A stretch of 55,334 nt of DNA from DRQF01 sp964559135 (GCA_964559135.1 CAZLGG010000014.1:1-55334), one strand, 5' to 3'; counted from the first letter of the stretch, positions 8,412 to 17,459 are shown. Translations and numbers: made by a program. Notes: generated by a model not told the origin, from the letters alone.

Positions 8412-9254
8412 TCAACGCGGGGTGAACACGACCAAGGGGTCGGCGCTCGGAGACCCGCAAAGGAGTTGGGCCCGCTCTGCGAAAACGCGCAGGGCCTCGC
8501 GACCGGCCGCCCCCAATTCCCGGGTGTTATCGTTCACGTAGAGTTCGACGTGGGCGCGAATGACTTCGTCGGAGAGGGATTGGGCGTAGCGCCTCATGGT
8601 CGGCAGGGCCGCCTCCGGATCGCCGAGAGCGAGGTCCAAAGACGTCCGAAGCCAACCCACGATCCTCTCGAGAAACGGCACGCCCAGACTCTTCCGGGCG
8701 ACCAATCCACCCAGGGGGAGCGGGCATCCCGTCTCCTCTTCCCAACGCTTCCCCAGATCCTCCACCAGAAAAAGTCCCTCTTGCCGATAGGTGAATCGTC
8801 CTTCGTGGATGCACACCCCGAAGTCCGCCTTCCCCGCGTGCAAGGCGGGCATGATCTCACTGAAGAGCGCCTGCTCGACCCTGGCGCCCGACGTCCCGTG
8901 GAACATGCGGAAAAGAAGATCGGCGGTCGTGGCGGAACCTGGGCCGAGAACGCGGTCCCCGGGACCGGGAACGCGGCCCTCGTCGCGGGAAAGGAGCAAG
9001 GGGCCGTTTCCGAAACCCAGCGCCGCCCCGACGGGAAGAACCCAGTAGTCCTTCGAATGGGCGAGAGCGGCGCGAAAGGACACCTTGGCCACGTCGAAGC
9101 GGCCGTCGCGGACGCCCTCGTTCAACTCCTGAACGTCCGCAAGATGGAACTGCACGCTGACTTCGTCGGTGGGAACGTCCCCCGACATGAGACCGTGAAA
9201 GGTGAAGGTGTCGTTGGGGCAGGTGGAGATCGCAATCCGAAGGGGCGTACTCAT
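8412..9254 (-). CDS. mqnD: 1,4-dihydroxy-6-naphthoate synthase (menaquinone, futalosine pathway)
   Basis: The 280-residue product has the MqnD hallmarks: N-terminal STCPNDTFTFHGLMSG, DVQELNEGVRDGRFDVAKVSF, GAALGFGNGPLLLS, and the active-site region FGVCIHEGRFTY containing the family's conserved His. MqnD converts cyclic dehypoxanthine futalosine to 1,4-dihydroxy-6-naphthoate in the cytosol. I chose ATG 9254 because MSTPLRIAISTCPNDTF starts where the family does; a TTG at 9281 would add nine residues, and neither has a clear Shine-Dalgarno. It lies 39 bases after the ligase/CBS gene on the same strand, so the two are probably cotranscribed. No other mqn gene is in the window. A menaquinone pathway is consistent with the cytochrome bd genes at 13239-15628. 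Confidence 0.9.
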   Translation of the reverse strand: MSTPLRIAISTCPNDTFTFHGLMSGDVPTDEVSVQFHLADVQELNEGVRDGRFDVAKVSFRAALAHSKDYWVLPVGAALGFGNGPLLLSRDEGRVPGPGDRVLGPGSATTADLLFRMFHGTSGARVEQALFSEIMPALHAGKADFGVCIHEGRFTYRQEGLFLVEDLGKRWEEETGCPLPLGGLVARKSLGVPFLERIVGWLRTSLDLALGDPEAALPTMRRYAQSLSDEVIRAHVELYVNDNTRELGAAGREALRVFAERAQLLCGSPSADPLVVFTPR

Positions 9255-9293
9255 GGATGTTCGGGACGGTGGAACCGTCAAGGGACCGGCCGC

Positions 9294-11210
9294 CTACTCC
9301 TCGAGCGCCTGCTCGAGGAGGGGGCTCGCGATCTTGACCAGATCGTACTGAGTGACGAGTCCGATGAGTCTTTGCTCCTCGTCGACGACCGGAAGACAGG
9401 CCACGCCGTTCTCCTTCATGAGTTCGATGGCCTCCTTGGTCGTCGTCGACGGAGGGATGCTCACGATATTCCTCTGCATGACGGCGCTCACGGGAACCGG
9501 CCGGTCCGAGTCCGGCGTCCATCCCTGGGCCACCAGCCTCAGCAGAATCCTCGAGGAGACGAGGCCCACCAACTTGTGGTCGTCGTCTTCGACCGGCACG
9601 TGTCGGATGTGCCGCCAATCCATGAGGCAGGCCACGAGATCGACCGCCTCGTTCTGATTGACCGTGAAGAGGTCCGTCGTCATGTACTGTTCGACGCGCT
9701 GATAGTGTTTCTTCCAGCCCCCGGATTCGTCGATTCTGGCAAGGCTCCAACTGTGCACGGGAGTACCCTCCTGTTGACGCTTGGCCATGCCCGCAGTGAG
9801 GGCGGCCATCCTCTCGGTGCGTGAACCCGTCTTCCGCATGGCGGCGAGCGAACTGAGGATCCACTGCGACCCGGTGAGCCCACATGCGACGCGCTTTTCG
9901 ATGACACCGAGATAGAGTCTACGATCGCTCTCGGACACGCCGAGAGCTGCGAGGCCCGTCTCGGCGTAATTCAGGAGTTCCTCGAGAATGAGCTCCCTGG
10001 CCGGAACTTGCCTGGCGTGGGCCCAGTCGAAGTAAGCGCCGAGCCCCAGCCGCGCGGCGGCGACGAGATTCGAATGGGCGTCGTCGAATTCGAACAGGGG
10101 GCGAATGTCGCCGATGGCGAGGTGCATGCCCTTGATGAGGCCGATCCAAAAGGCCGCGTTCGCCACCTCGTCGCGGATCGTGGGCCCCGAAGGCAAGAGC
10201 CGATTCTCTATGCGCAGGTGCGCGCGCCCCCCTCCCACACCATAGCAGGGACGATTCCACCTATAGACCGTACCGTTGTAGAGTCGGAGCGCCGTCAGGT
10301 CCGGAGCGCGGCCCGCCGCGAGCGCCTCGAACGGATCTTCCTCGATGTGGGCCGCCAAGAGCACGCGGAACCGCGCGATGTCCTCGCGAAAAATCTCGGC
10401 GACGGACGACCTCACCCAGGCATCGCCGAAGGCCACTCTCGGTCGTGACTCCCGGGAATGGGAACTCGCCTGCCGCGTATCCATCGATTGCTGAAACAAA
10501 GCCAGCCGAGTTTCTCGCCACAGCCGTTTTCCGAACAGGAGCGGAGAGTTTGTCGCCGCCGCCAGAACGGGTGCGGACACCAGCTGCGCGATGTTGTAGA
10601 CCTCGGCGAATTCCTTGGGGGCCACCTGCAAATGGATCTGGAAGCTCGTATTGCAGGCCTCGATCATGACCGAGTCGTGGTGCATGACGAGCTCATCAGT
10701 CCCCTTGATCCTGAACTCGTACCCTCCCCCCCTGAGACGTTTCAAGGCCTCATCGAAGGCGTTGTATCGGGGAGAGTCGTACATGTTCTCGAGGGAGAGA
10801 TCCGACGGCTGAAGCGTGGGCAGAATCCCCGTCATCACGAGGTCCGCGCCGTGGGAATGGGCGCACTCGAGAAGTCGCCGATTCCCTTCGTCGAGGAACG
10901 CCTCCAGCCCGGAGAAGGTGGTCGGGCCCATTTCGAAGGGGGGCGTGTTCATCTCGATGTTGAAGCGGGCCAATTCGGGCGTCACATCCATGCCCGCGCA
11001 TTCCCGGAGCACGTCCTCCGAGATCGATTTGGCATTCCAGGCCTCATCGACGATGAAATACTCTTGCTCGGCCCCCATCCGAACGCGGTCGGATTCGATC
11101 AACCCCTCGGAGAGCATCCGCTCCAAAGCCCGCAGATCTCTGAGGACGTAGCGGACAAAGGCGCGGAGTTCCTCCGAATCCACGTGTTGATCGACATGTT
11201 GTTCGCCCAT
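9294..11210 (-). CDS. Glutamate-cysteine ligase-family enzyme fused to a CBS-domain pair
   Basis: A 638-residue two-part protein. Residues of about 30-420 belong to the GCS2/carboxylate-amine ligase fold: GAEQEYFIVDE (metal/ATP-binding acidic motif), ARFNIEMNTPPFEMGP, HHDSVMIEACNTSFQIHLQV, and an Arg/Asn-rich C-lobe (IENRLLPSGPT). Residues 506-633 are two CBS repeats (YMTTDLFTVNQNEAVDL with LVGLVSSRILLRL; VMQRNIVSIPPSTTTKEAI with LIGLVTQYDLVKI). CBS pairs usually bind adenine nucleotides, so the ligase may be allosterically controlled by energy charge. The usual reaction of the fold is ATP-dependent gamma-glutamyl amide formation; the actual substrate is not visible. GAGGA lies about eight bases before the ATG. 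Divergent from the porin gene at 11407. Confidence 0.8.
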   Translation of the reverse strand: MGEQHVDQHVDSEELRAFVRYVLRDLRALERMLSEGLIESDRVRMGAEQEYFIVDEAWNAKSISEDVLRECAGMDVTPELARFNIEMNTPPFEMGPTTFSGLEAFLDEGNRRLLECAHSHGADLVMTGILPTLQPSDLSLENMYDSPRYNAFDEALKRLRGGGYEFRIKGTDELVMHHDSVMIEACNTSFQIHLQVAPKEFAEVYNIAQLVSAPVLAAATNSPLLFGKRLWRETRLALFQQSMDTRQASSHSRESRPRVAFGDAWVRSSVAEIFREDIARFRVLLAAHIEEDPFEALAAGRAPDLTALRLYNGTVYRWNRPCYGVGGGRAHLRIENRLLPSGPTIRDEVANAAFWIGLIKGMHLAIGDIRPLFEFDDAHSNLVAAARLGLGAYFDWAHARQVPARELILEELLNYAETGLAALGVSESDRRLYLGVIEKRVACGLTGSQWILSSLAAMRKTGSRTERMAALTAGMAKRQQEGTPVHSWSLARIDESGGWKKHYQRVEQYMTTDLFTVNQNEAVDLVACLMDWRHIRHVPVEDDDHKLVGLVSSRILLRLVAQGWTPDSDRPVPVSAVMQRNIVSIPPSTTTKEAIELMKENGVACLPVVDEEQRLIGLVTQYDLVKIASPLLEQALEE

Positions 11211-11406
11211 GACGCGAGTCCTCGAGGTTGCTGTCGGCGAGGCATTCTAACCTGCGCCCCCACGAATTGGGTAGTTGGGCACGTCGATTGCGATGGGTGG
11301 ATCAAAACCCGCAGGACTCTGATTCTTCGAGGATTGGGGCGGCAAAAGTCCTCATCTCGAGGTCCACGGTGGGGAGAAAGCCCCAGGGGGCGGGTCAGGG
11401 AGATGA

Positions 11407-12885
11407 ATGATGAGAAACCTTTTTCGATGGCGGGCCGTCACGGTCCTGATTTTCCTCAGTGTTCTGGCCGGATCGACGACGCCCCTTTGGGGACAAGACA
11501 ACCCGGACACGTCCAAGCTCCTGGAGAAGATTCGGGAACTCGAACGGAAGTCAGCCGCCTCGGATCTCAAGATCCAGGCCCTCGAAGAGCGGCTCGCGAC
11601 GTATGAGAACGACGCATTCGGGCGCTCCGAACTGGAGACCCTCGTCAACGGCATCCTCGACGACGACGACGCCCGCGTGACGCCGCGCAAGGCCGAGACG
11701 TTGAAAATCGGCGGTCAGTTCCGCTTCCGCGGCGAGTACCGCACCACCAAGAACTACGGAGCCGGGGTCGACGACGGCACCGACTTCGTGATCCAGAGAA
11801 CACGGTTGAACTTCGACTTCCGCATCATTGAAAACCTTCGCGCCTTCGTCGAGTTACAGGACTCGCGCCGGTGGGGCGACGAAGGGAGCGTGGTCAACGA
11901 TCTGGAAGGCGTGGACATCCATCAGGCCTACGTCGACTTCCAGAACGTTTTTGGGGAGAAATGGACCTTCCGTGTGGGGCGCCAAGAATTGAAATACGGT
12001 GATCAGCGCCTCATCAGTCCTCTGGACTGGCACCCTGTCGGCCGGGCCTGGGACGGCGTGCGCACCTGGTTCGAAGGCGACGACTTCCAGTTGGACGCCT
12101 TCGTCACCAACGTCAAGGAGGCTCACCCCGCCGGAGAACGGGACGACGACTGGGTCTTCGCGGGCGCCTACTTCCACTTCACCGGCATCGAGGACCACGT
12201 CATCGATGCCTACGTCTTCTACCGTTCCTTCGCGGACGGTTCGTTCATCAACGAAGCCGGCGGAGCCGGAGACCTCGAAGACGCGACGTTCGGCTTGCAC
12301 TTCAAGGGCAAGACGGGCGGTTTCAGCTACATGGCCGAAATCGTCGGCCAGGCGGGTGATCGCGCCGGTGACGACGTCTGGGCGTACGCCTGGGTCGCCA
12401 AGGCCGGCTACACCTTCGACACCGACTGGAAGCCCTACATCGGCGCCGAATGGACCTTCGCTTCCGGCGACGACGATCCCACGGACGGCGACTACGAAAC
12501 CTTCGATCCCCTCTTTCCCTTCGGTCACGCCTACCAGGGCTTCCTGGACATCTTCGCCTGGCGCAACGGTCACGACATCGTCGGACACGTCAGCGTGAAG
12601 CCGCGAGATGACTGGTGGATGGGAGTGGACGTGCACTACTTCCTCCTCGATTCCGACACCGATGCCTGGTACGGCGCGGCGGGAACGCCGATTCGCCGTG
12701 TCACGGCCGGCGGCGTGAGCAACGACGTGGGGCTCGAACTCGACATCCACGCCAAACACGACCTCAACGCCGCCACGAAACTGTGGTTCGGATACAGCCA
12801 CTTCTTCCCGGGTGACTACGTGGACGACACGGGCAGCTCTCCCGCGACGGACTGGGTGTATTTCCAGATGACCATCAACTTCTGA
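11407..12885 (+). CDS. Outer-membrane channel, alginate-export (Alginate_exp) family
   Basis: A 492-residue product. ATG 11407 is followed directly by ATG 11410; AGGGAG at 11397-11402 sits four or seven bases upstream, so the second ATG is equally good. After a signal peptide (AVTVLIFLSVLAGSTTPLWG) comes a short coiled coil (LLEKIRELERKSAASDLKIQ), then a beta-barrel with alternating aromatic strands: LKIGGQFRFRGEYR, RTRLNFDFRIIENLRAFVEL, WTFRVGRQELKYGDQRLISP, and a final strand ending YFQMTINF with the C-terminal Phe typical of barrel insertion. GRQELKYGDQRLISP-like strands are characteristic of the AlgE/Alginate_exp family. The exported or imported solute is unknown; the family name does not prove alginate. 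Monocistronic, with a strong terminator after it. Confidence 0.8.
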   Translation: MMRNLFRWRAVTVLIFLSVLAGSTTPLWGQDNPDTSKLLEKIRELERKSAASDLKIQALEERLATYENDAFGRSELETLVNGILDDDDARVTPRKAETLKIGGQFRFRGEYRTTKNYGAGVDDGTDFVIQRTRLNFDFRIIENLRAFVELQDSRRWGDEGSVVNDLEGVDIHQAYVDFQNVFGEKWTFRVGRQELKYGDQRLISPLDWHPVGRAWDGVRTWFEGDDFQLDAFVTNVKEAHPAGERDDDWVFAGAYFHFTGIEDHVIDAYVFYRSFADGSFINEAGGAGDLEDATFGLHFKGKTGGFSYMAEIVGQAGDRAGDDVWAYAWVAKAGYTFDTDWKPYIGAEWTFASGDDDPTDGDYETFDPLFPFGHAYQGFLDIFAWRNGHDIVGHVSVKPRDDWWMGVDVHYFLLDSDTDAWYGAAGTPIRRVTAGGVSNDVGLELDIHAKHDLNAATKLWFGYSHFFPGDYVDDTGSSPATDWVYFQMTINF

Positions 12886-12902
12886 CCCAAGCCATGACGG
12901 AT

Positions 12903-12936
12903 GGGGTGTCCCGCGGGAGCGGGGCGCCCCTTTTTT
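12903..12936 (+). terminator. Intrinsic terminator after the porin gene
   Basis: A 12-bp stem (12903-12914 with 12919-12930, including two G-U pairs), a GGGA loop, then six T (12931-12936). It begins 18 bases after the porin stop codon. Confidence 0.9.
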
Positions 12937-12957
12937 CTTGGGCGCAGTGAAAGGACC

Positions 12958-13050
12958 TTCTCACGGAGACGCGAAGGCACGCAGAGACACGGACGCGTGC
13001 CTATGATTCCCCACCGCCTTCTCCGCGGCTCCGTGCCTCGGTGAGAGAAA
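12958..13050. repeat. Imperfect inverted repeat of the CACGGAG/GGCACG type
   Basis: The left arm (TTCTCACGGAGACGCGAAGG and onward to about 12993) and the right arm (about 13015-13050, reading CTCACCGAGGCACGGAG on the other strand) are imperfect inverted copies around a 20-base centre. G/A-rich units of this CACGGAGRCRCRGAG kind occur as dispersed intergenic repeats in many large bacterial genomes. Together with the terminator and the palindrome at 13102 they fill the 353-base gap before cydA. Confidence 0.6.
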
Positions 13051-13101
13051 CCCGGAACGTCGAACGAGCCCGCGCCATGTGTCCACGCCACGCGTCAACG
13101 T

Positions 13102-13117
13102 GCAGAGCCGGCTCTGC
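13102..13117. promoter_or_regulatory. Perfect 16-bp palindrome upstream of cydA
   Basis: GCAGAGCCGGCTCTGC is a perfect palindrome 121 bases before the cydA start. It could be an operator for a dimeric regulator of cydAB or merely part of a hairpin at the edge of the adjacent repeat. No T-tract follows, so it is not a classical terminator. Confidence 0.35.
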
Positions 13118-13238
13118 GCCCCACAGTCGACGGATCGAGAACCTCCCGGAGCCAGGCGAGACGGCGAAGAGTTCTGAAGCGGTCGCCCGGAACTCCATCC
13201 TCCCTCCCTGGTAGGGTGGTCGTGGGAGGGATGAGCCC

Positions 13239-14567
13239 ATGGATTCGGCGCTGGATCTGGCCCGTCTGCAATTCGCGTTGACGGCGAGCTTCCATTACAT
13301 CTTCGTGCAGCTCACGCTCGGGCTTGGGCCCTTGATCGTGTTTTGGGAGACGCTCGGCTGGTGGGGTCGTTCGGCCGCGGCGGGGCGCGCGGCGCGGTTT
13401 TGGGTGAAGGCCTTCGCCCTCAGCTTCACCTTCGGAGTCGTGACGGGACTTCCCCTCGAGTTCCAGTTCGGAACGAACTGGGCCGCCTTCTCGAAGACGA
13501 CCGGGCCCGTCGTCGGCCAAACGCTGGCCTTGGAGGGTCTCTACGCGTTCATCCTCGAATCCGCGTTCCTGGGCGTTTTCCTCTATGGGCGAGACCGCAT
13601 TCCCCGCTTCCTGCACTGGCTGTCCGCGGTCCTCGTCGTCCTCGGCTCCTGGCTGTCTTCCTGGTTCATTCTGGCAACGAACGCCTTCATGCAGCATCCG
13701 AGAGGCTTCTCCGTAGACGAGGAGGGCATCTTTCGGCTGGAGAGCTTGCGACAGCTCCTGTTGAATCCATGGTTGGAAGGGCAACTCCCCCACACACTTT
13801 TGGGCGGTGTCTTGACGGGCGCTCTCGTCGTGGCGGGGATCTCCGCCCTGTGGACACTGAACGGACGTCATCGAAGGCTGGCGCCCATCTCCTTGGAGAC
13901 AGTTCTTCCTGTGGGGTTCCTCGCGGCTTGTCTCCTGGCGTTTCCCACCGGGGACCGTCAAGCACAGATGGTGGCCCGCCATCAGCCGGCGTCATTCGCG
14001 GCGATGGAAGGACACTTCGAGACGGAAAACGCCGCCGCCATCGTCATCCTCGGTCAGCCCGACATGGAGAATCTCAAACTCGACAACCCCCTGGAGCTTC
14101 CCGGCGTCCTCAGCTTTTTGACCCACAAGAGATGGGCGGCCGAGGTCCGGGGCCTGAAAGATTTTCCGAGGGAGGAATGGCCGGATCACGTCCCACTGCT
14201 CTACTACAGCTATCACATCATGGTGGGACTCGGAACGCTGCTCATCGCCGTCCTCGGGCTTTCCATGTGGTCCATGGTGCGGGGACGAATCCTCTCTTCG
14301 CGGCGCGTCCTTTGGATTCTGCTCCTCGCCTGGCCCTTCCCCTTCCTCGCCAACACGGCGGGATGGGTCACGGCCGAACTCGGACGACAACCGTGGCTCG
14401 TTTACGGGCTGCTCCGAACACAGCTTGGACCTTCGCCCCAGGTTTCGGCCGGCAACGTCCTTTTCACACTCATGGGCTTTCTGGGCCTCTACCTGCTCTT
14501 GGGGATCCTGTTCCTCGCTTTCTTTGGACGCCTTGTCGTTCGAGGCCCGAAGGAGGTCAATCCATGA
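13239..14567 (+). CDS. cydA: Cytochrome bd quinol oxidase subunit I
   Basis: A 442-residue integral membrane protein. The key ligands sit at canonical positions: His19 (FHYIF), Glu99 and Glu107 (LALEGLYAFILES), His185 (LPHTLLGG) and Met328 (YHIMVGLG), matching the haem b595, b558 and d sites of E. coli CydA. The Q-loop motif VARHQPASFAAMEGHF is present without the long insertion of the enterobacterial enzyme (short-Q-loop class), and GRQPW occurs near residue 385. It oxidises quinol and reduces O2 to water, generating proton motive force with high oxygen affinity. GGGAGGG lies eight bases upstream. The stop overlaps the cydB start (ATGA). Confidence 0.96.
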   Translation: MDSALDLARLQFALTASFHYIFVQLTLGLGPLIVFWETLGWWGRSAAAGRAARFWVKAFALSFTFGVVTGLPLEFQFGTNWAAFSKTTGPVVGQTLALEGLYAFILESAFLGVFLYGRDRIPRFLHWLSAVLVVLGSWLSSWFILATNAFMQHPRGFSVDEEGIFRLESLRQLLLNPWLEGQLPHTLLGGVLTGALVVAGISALWTLNGRHRRLAPISLETVLPVGFLAACLLAFPTGDRQAQMVARHQPASFAAMEGHFETENAAAIVILGQPDMENLKLDNPLELPGVLSFLTHKRWAAEVRGLKDFPREEWPDHVPLLYYSYHIMVGLGTLLIAVLGLSMWSMVRGRILSSRRVLWILLLAWPFPFLANTAGWVTAELGRQPWLVYGLLRTQLGPSPQVSAGNVLFTLMGFLGLYLLLGILFLAFFGRLVVRGPKEVNP

Positions 14568-15628
14568 CCCTCGAATTCACGTTTTTCCTGGCGATCGTCG
14601 GCATCCTGGCTGCCTGGGTCGTTCTCGACGGATTCGATTTCGGTGTCGGGATGCTTCTGAGATTCCTCGGCCGAAACGAACAGGAACGCGAGGAGGTGCT
14701 GGATAGCATCGCGCCTTTCTGGGATGGCAACGAGGTCCTCCTCGTCGCGGCAGGGGGCCTTCTCCTGGCCGTTTTCCCAACGGCTTTCGCCGTCATCTTC
14801 AGCGGATTCTACCTCCCTTTGATGGTCTTCCTCTGGCTCATCGTGTTCCGCGCCCTCTCCTTGGAACTGCGGCATCAGCTCCGCAATCCTCTTTGGAGAG
14901 AGGCCCTCGACACGGCCTTCGTTCTCTCCAGTCTGGGGCTGGCCCTCATCGCCGGCGTGGCGTTGGCCAACCTCACGAGAGGTGTCGCCCTCAACGAAGA
15001 AGGGCACTTCTTCGCCCCACTCTGGACCGACTTCACGGTCCGAGGTCGTGTGGGGATTCTCGACTGGTACACGCTCCTCGTCGGCGGCTACACGGTGGTC
15101 ATCCTCGCCCGCCATGGAGCCCTGTGGGCCTGCATGAGAATCGAAGGCCCCTCGGCCGACCGTGCGCGCGCCGTGGCAGAGAGACTGGCCTGGCCGGTCA
15201 TCATCGGTGCGATCGTCCTCGCGGTGGGCAGTTATTTCGGGTGTCGGCATCTCGCCGACAAAGTCGAGAACGCCCCGGCCTTCGCGGCCATCCTCGCCAT
15301 CCCTCCCCTCGCGGCATGGGGATCCCGCGGCGCGCATCGTGCCGGCCGCAAGCGATGGGCGTTCCTGCTGTCGGCCACGACGCTGGTTGCGCTGATCGCT
15401 TCGGCAGCCCTCGCCCTTTGGCCCGTGATCTTGCCGTCCACGATGACGGACCGTCCGGGCCTCAGCCTCCTTTCCGCCTCGGCCGGAAAAAGCGCCCTCC
15501 AAACAGCCTGGACATGGTGGCTCCCCGGCGCCGGCGCCGCGGCCCTTTGGTTCGTGATCGTCTACGGTTTTCTCACCCGCCGAACGATTCGGCAGAATTC
15601 CTTGAAATCAAACTCGTCCGACGCGTAG
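14564..15628 (+). CDS. cydB: Cytochrome bd quinol oxidase subunit II
   Basis: A 354-residue multi-helix membrane protein starting at ATG 14564, overlapping the cydA stop by four bases, with AGGAGG (14551-14556) seven bases upstream. Characteristic CydB stretches are WVVLDGFDFGVGML, the IAPFWDGNEVLLVAAGG motif near residue 50, FPTAFAVIFSGFYLPLM and DWYTLLVGGYTVV. It pairs with CydA to form the bd heterodimer. No small cydX-type ORF is seen after it; the next gene is an unrelated His-rich protein. Confidence 0.96.
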   Translation: MTLEFTFFLAIVGILAAWVVLDGFDFGVGMLLRFLGRNEQEREEVLDSIAPFWDGNEVLLVAAGGLLLAVFPTAFAVIFSGFYLPLMVFLWLIVFRALSLELRHQLRNPLWREALDTAFVLSSLGLALIAGVALANLTRGVALNEEGHFFAPLWTDFTVRGRVGILDWYTLLVGGYTVVILARHGALWACMRIEGPSADRARAVAERLAWPVIIGAIVLAVGSYFGCRHLADKVENAPAFAAILAIPPLAAWGSRGAHRAGRKRWAFLLSATTLVALIASAALALWPVILPSTMTDRPGLSLLSASAGKSALQTAWTWWLPGAGAAALWFVIVYGFLTRRTIRQNSLKSNSSDA

Positions 15629-15633
15629 ATTCA

Positions 15634-15969
15634 ATGTCGTCGAATGAAGGGGGTCGAATCACGCGTCACCTCGCCGGGCAACTCGAAGTCCTTCGCCCGC
15701 GGGCCTCAGGCCTGTTGGTCACGGTCTCGCTGGTGGTCTTCTTGTGCGCGATGGCCGCCGAATCCGGCCACCATCACCCCAGCACGGCTGATTCCGCACC
15801 CTGCGCCGTTTGCCAGGCGGCCTCACAAAGCTTCCTCTCCCCCGACCCGGGCCCCTGCCCGATCGCTCAGGGGTCGCCGCTGGAGGCCCTCGTCGTCCCA
15901 CCGCGAAGCGACGCACGGCGCTCCGCCCTCCCCACATCGTTTCGTCCGCGGGCTCCCCCCGCTTCCTGA
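15634..15969 (+). CDS. Small membrane-anchored His/Cys-rich protein (DUF2946-like)
   Basis: A 111-residue protein starting five bases after cydB. One hydrophobic segment (residues 27-44, LLVTVSLVVFLCAMAA) is followed by ESGHHHP and then CAVCQAA, and a Pro/Ser-rich tail. A signal or anchor helix followed by HxH and CxxC motifs is the pattern of DUF2946-type proteins, which are often found beside metal transport genes; here it leads into a porin and a ZnuACB transporter, suggesting a periplasmic metal-binding role. Start context is poor (no clear Shine-Dalgarno), so the exact N-terminus is uncertain, and the function is inferred from composition and context only. Confidence 0.55.
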   Translation: MSSNEGGRITRHLAGQLEVLRPRASGLLVTVSLVVFLCAMAAESGHHHPSTADSAPCAVCQAASQSFLSPDPGPCPIAQGSPLEALVVPPRSDARRSALPTSFRPRAPPAS

Positions 15970-16046
15970 GTCCGAGTCCATTCCTTTCGAGTCCGGCGCG
16001 ATGCGTCCGGACGCCGCTCATACTCAGACTCAAGGGAGACGAAACC

Positions 16047-17447
16047 ATGTCGATTCTCGACAGGGCCGTAGCGCCCGCATGCCTCGCCGTGGCGGGGCTC
16101 CTTTTGGCCGCACAACTGCAAGGCCAAACCAACCAAGACGTCCAGAAGAAACTGGACGCGATGAAAAAATCGTATCAGCAGGCCCTCGATGCGCTGAGAG
16201 TCGATTACGAGACGCGACTCCAGGCCTTGGAGGAAGAGGTGCAAGACCTGCGGGCCCAAGCGGACGAAAACGGAGGCAACGGTCCCGGCGAACTCGAGCA
16301 GGCCATTCAGGGGGTGAGCCGAGAAGGCCTATCCAACTTTGGTCAAAGCACCATCTTCGACAACCGCTTCAACCCGGCCTTCGGAATCGTCAGTGACTTC
16401 ATCTTTACGGCCTCCAACAAAAATGATGGTCATGACCTGTACAACCGCTTCATCATGCGTGGGGCGGAACTGGCCATCGCCGGCGAGGTCGACCCCTTCA
16501 TTTCCTACTACGCGATCATCCACATGGATGAAGGGGAATTGGAACTGGAGGAAGCCTACGGCGACGCGCACGATCTCCTCCCCGGCAACATGACACTGAA
16601 GTTCGGCCGTATGAACGTCGACTTCGGGAAGCAGGCCCCCATGCACGAGCATCAGCTTCCCTATGTGGACAAACCCGGCGTCTTGCAGGAATACCTGGGA
16701 GGCGCTCTCAGGGGGACCGGCGTCGAGCTCCACAACTGGTTTCCTCTGGGAGAAGATCATCTGATGCGGTACACGGTCGGAATCTTCACACGCCCGGATT
16801 CGGACGCTCATGTGGTCGCGGGGCCCATCGCCGGTGAGGAACCGTTCTCGCCTGGTCCGGTGTTGGGTGAGAGGGGACCCGAGGATCTCGCCTACACATT
16901 CCGACTGACCGCACTGTTCGAGACCTCCGATACCGCAACCCTCCAGGTCGGCTTCAGTGCACTCTGGGCACCCGAACTCAAGACTCCACTGGCGGATCTT
17001 CTTGGCCCCGCCGCGCCCGCCGGCGCCCAAGTCGGTCTCGAGAAGGCGGTCTTGGGATTCGATTTGGAGTACCTCGACATCAGCCCGGAAGATGGTTCGG
17101 GATGGCAAGCCGGGAGCGAATTGTTCCTCTCGATGACCAGCTTTCCCAACGACACGGGTACGAGCCTCGAACGGGAGAGCGCCCTCGGCGCCTACGGGTA
17201 CGGCGAGTACCACTTCGACAAGTACTGGTCGGTCGGCGGTTCCGTCGACTGGTTCCAGCACGCCCAAGACTCAGGGCAGGACTGGATCGACGCCGGCGCC
17301 TGGGTCACCTGGAAAATGGACAACTTCAATCGACTCCATCTCGAAGTGCGATGGTTGGACGACGACCTGCTCAACGAGGACTGGTTCGTGGTGATGGTCG
17401 AATGGTCGACCATCATCGGGTCGCACGGTCACGGCATTCGCTGGTAG
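16047..17447 (+). CDS. Outer-membrane porin linked to zinc uptake
   Basis: A 466-residue product. ATG 16047 is chosen from AGGGAG (16033-16038) and the signal peptide (ACLAVAGLLLAAQLQG). A coiled-coil segment follows (residues 30-75, VQKKLDAMKKSYQQALDALR, YETRLQALEEEVQDLRAQ), then a beta-barrel of alternating strands (FIMRGAELAIAGEVDPFISY, LKFGRMNVDFGKQAP, YTFRLTALFETSDTATLQVG) ending in a typical last strand. The coiled coil plus barrel arrangement resembles planctomycete/Gram-negative porins that reach across the periplasm. It is 12 bases upstream of znuA in the same orientation, so a substrate channel for zinc is a reasonable inference, not shown. Confidence 0.7.
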   Translation: MSILDRAVAPACLAVAGLLLAAQLQGQTNQDVQKKLDAMKKSYQQALDALRVDYETRLQALEEEVQDLRAQADENGGNGPGELEQAIQGVSREGLSNFGQSTIFDNRFNPAFGIVSDFIFTASNKNDGHDLYNRFIMRGAELAIAGEVDPFISYYAIIHMDEGELELEEAYGDAHDLLPGNMTLKFGRMNVDFGKQAPMHEHQLPYVDKPGVLQEYLGGALRGTGVELHNWFPLGEDHLMRYTVGIFTRPDSDAHVVAGPIAGEEPFSPGPVLGERGPEDLAYTFRLTALFETSDTATLQVGFSALWAPELKTPLADLLGPAAPAGAQVGLEKAVLGFDLEYLDISPEDGSGWQAGSELFLSMTSFPNDTGTSLERESALGAYGYGEYHFDKYWSVGGSVDWFQHAQDSGQDWIDAGAWVTWKMDNFNRLHLEVRWLDDDLLNEDWFVVMVEWSTIIGSHGHGIRW

Positions 17448-17459
17448 AGGGAGACGAAC

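Noticed and set aside
15602..15631. Promoter-like TTGAAA-18-TAGATT before the His-rich small gene
   Set aside because: The -10 includes the cydB stop codon and ends two bases before the ATG, so transcription would start inside the gene; probably coincidence, though it could serve a downstream start.
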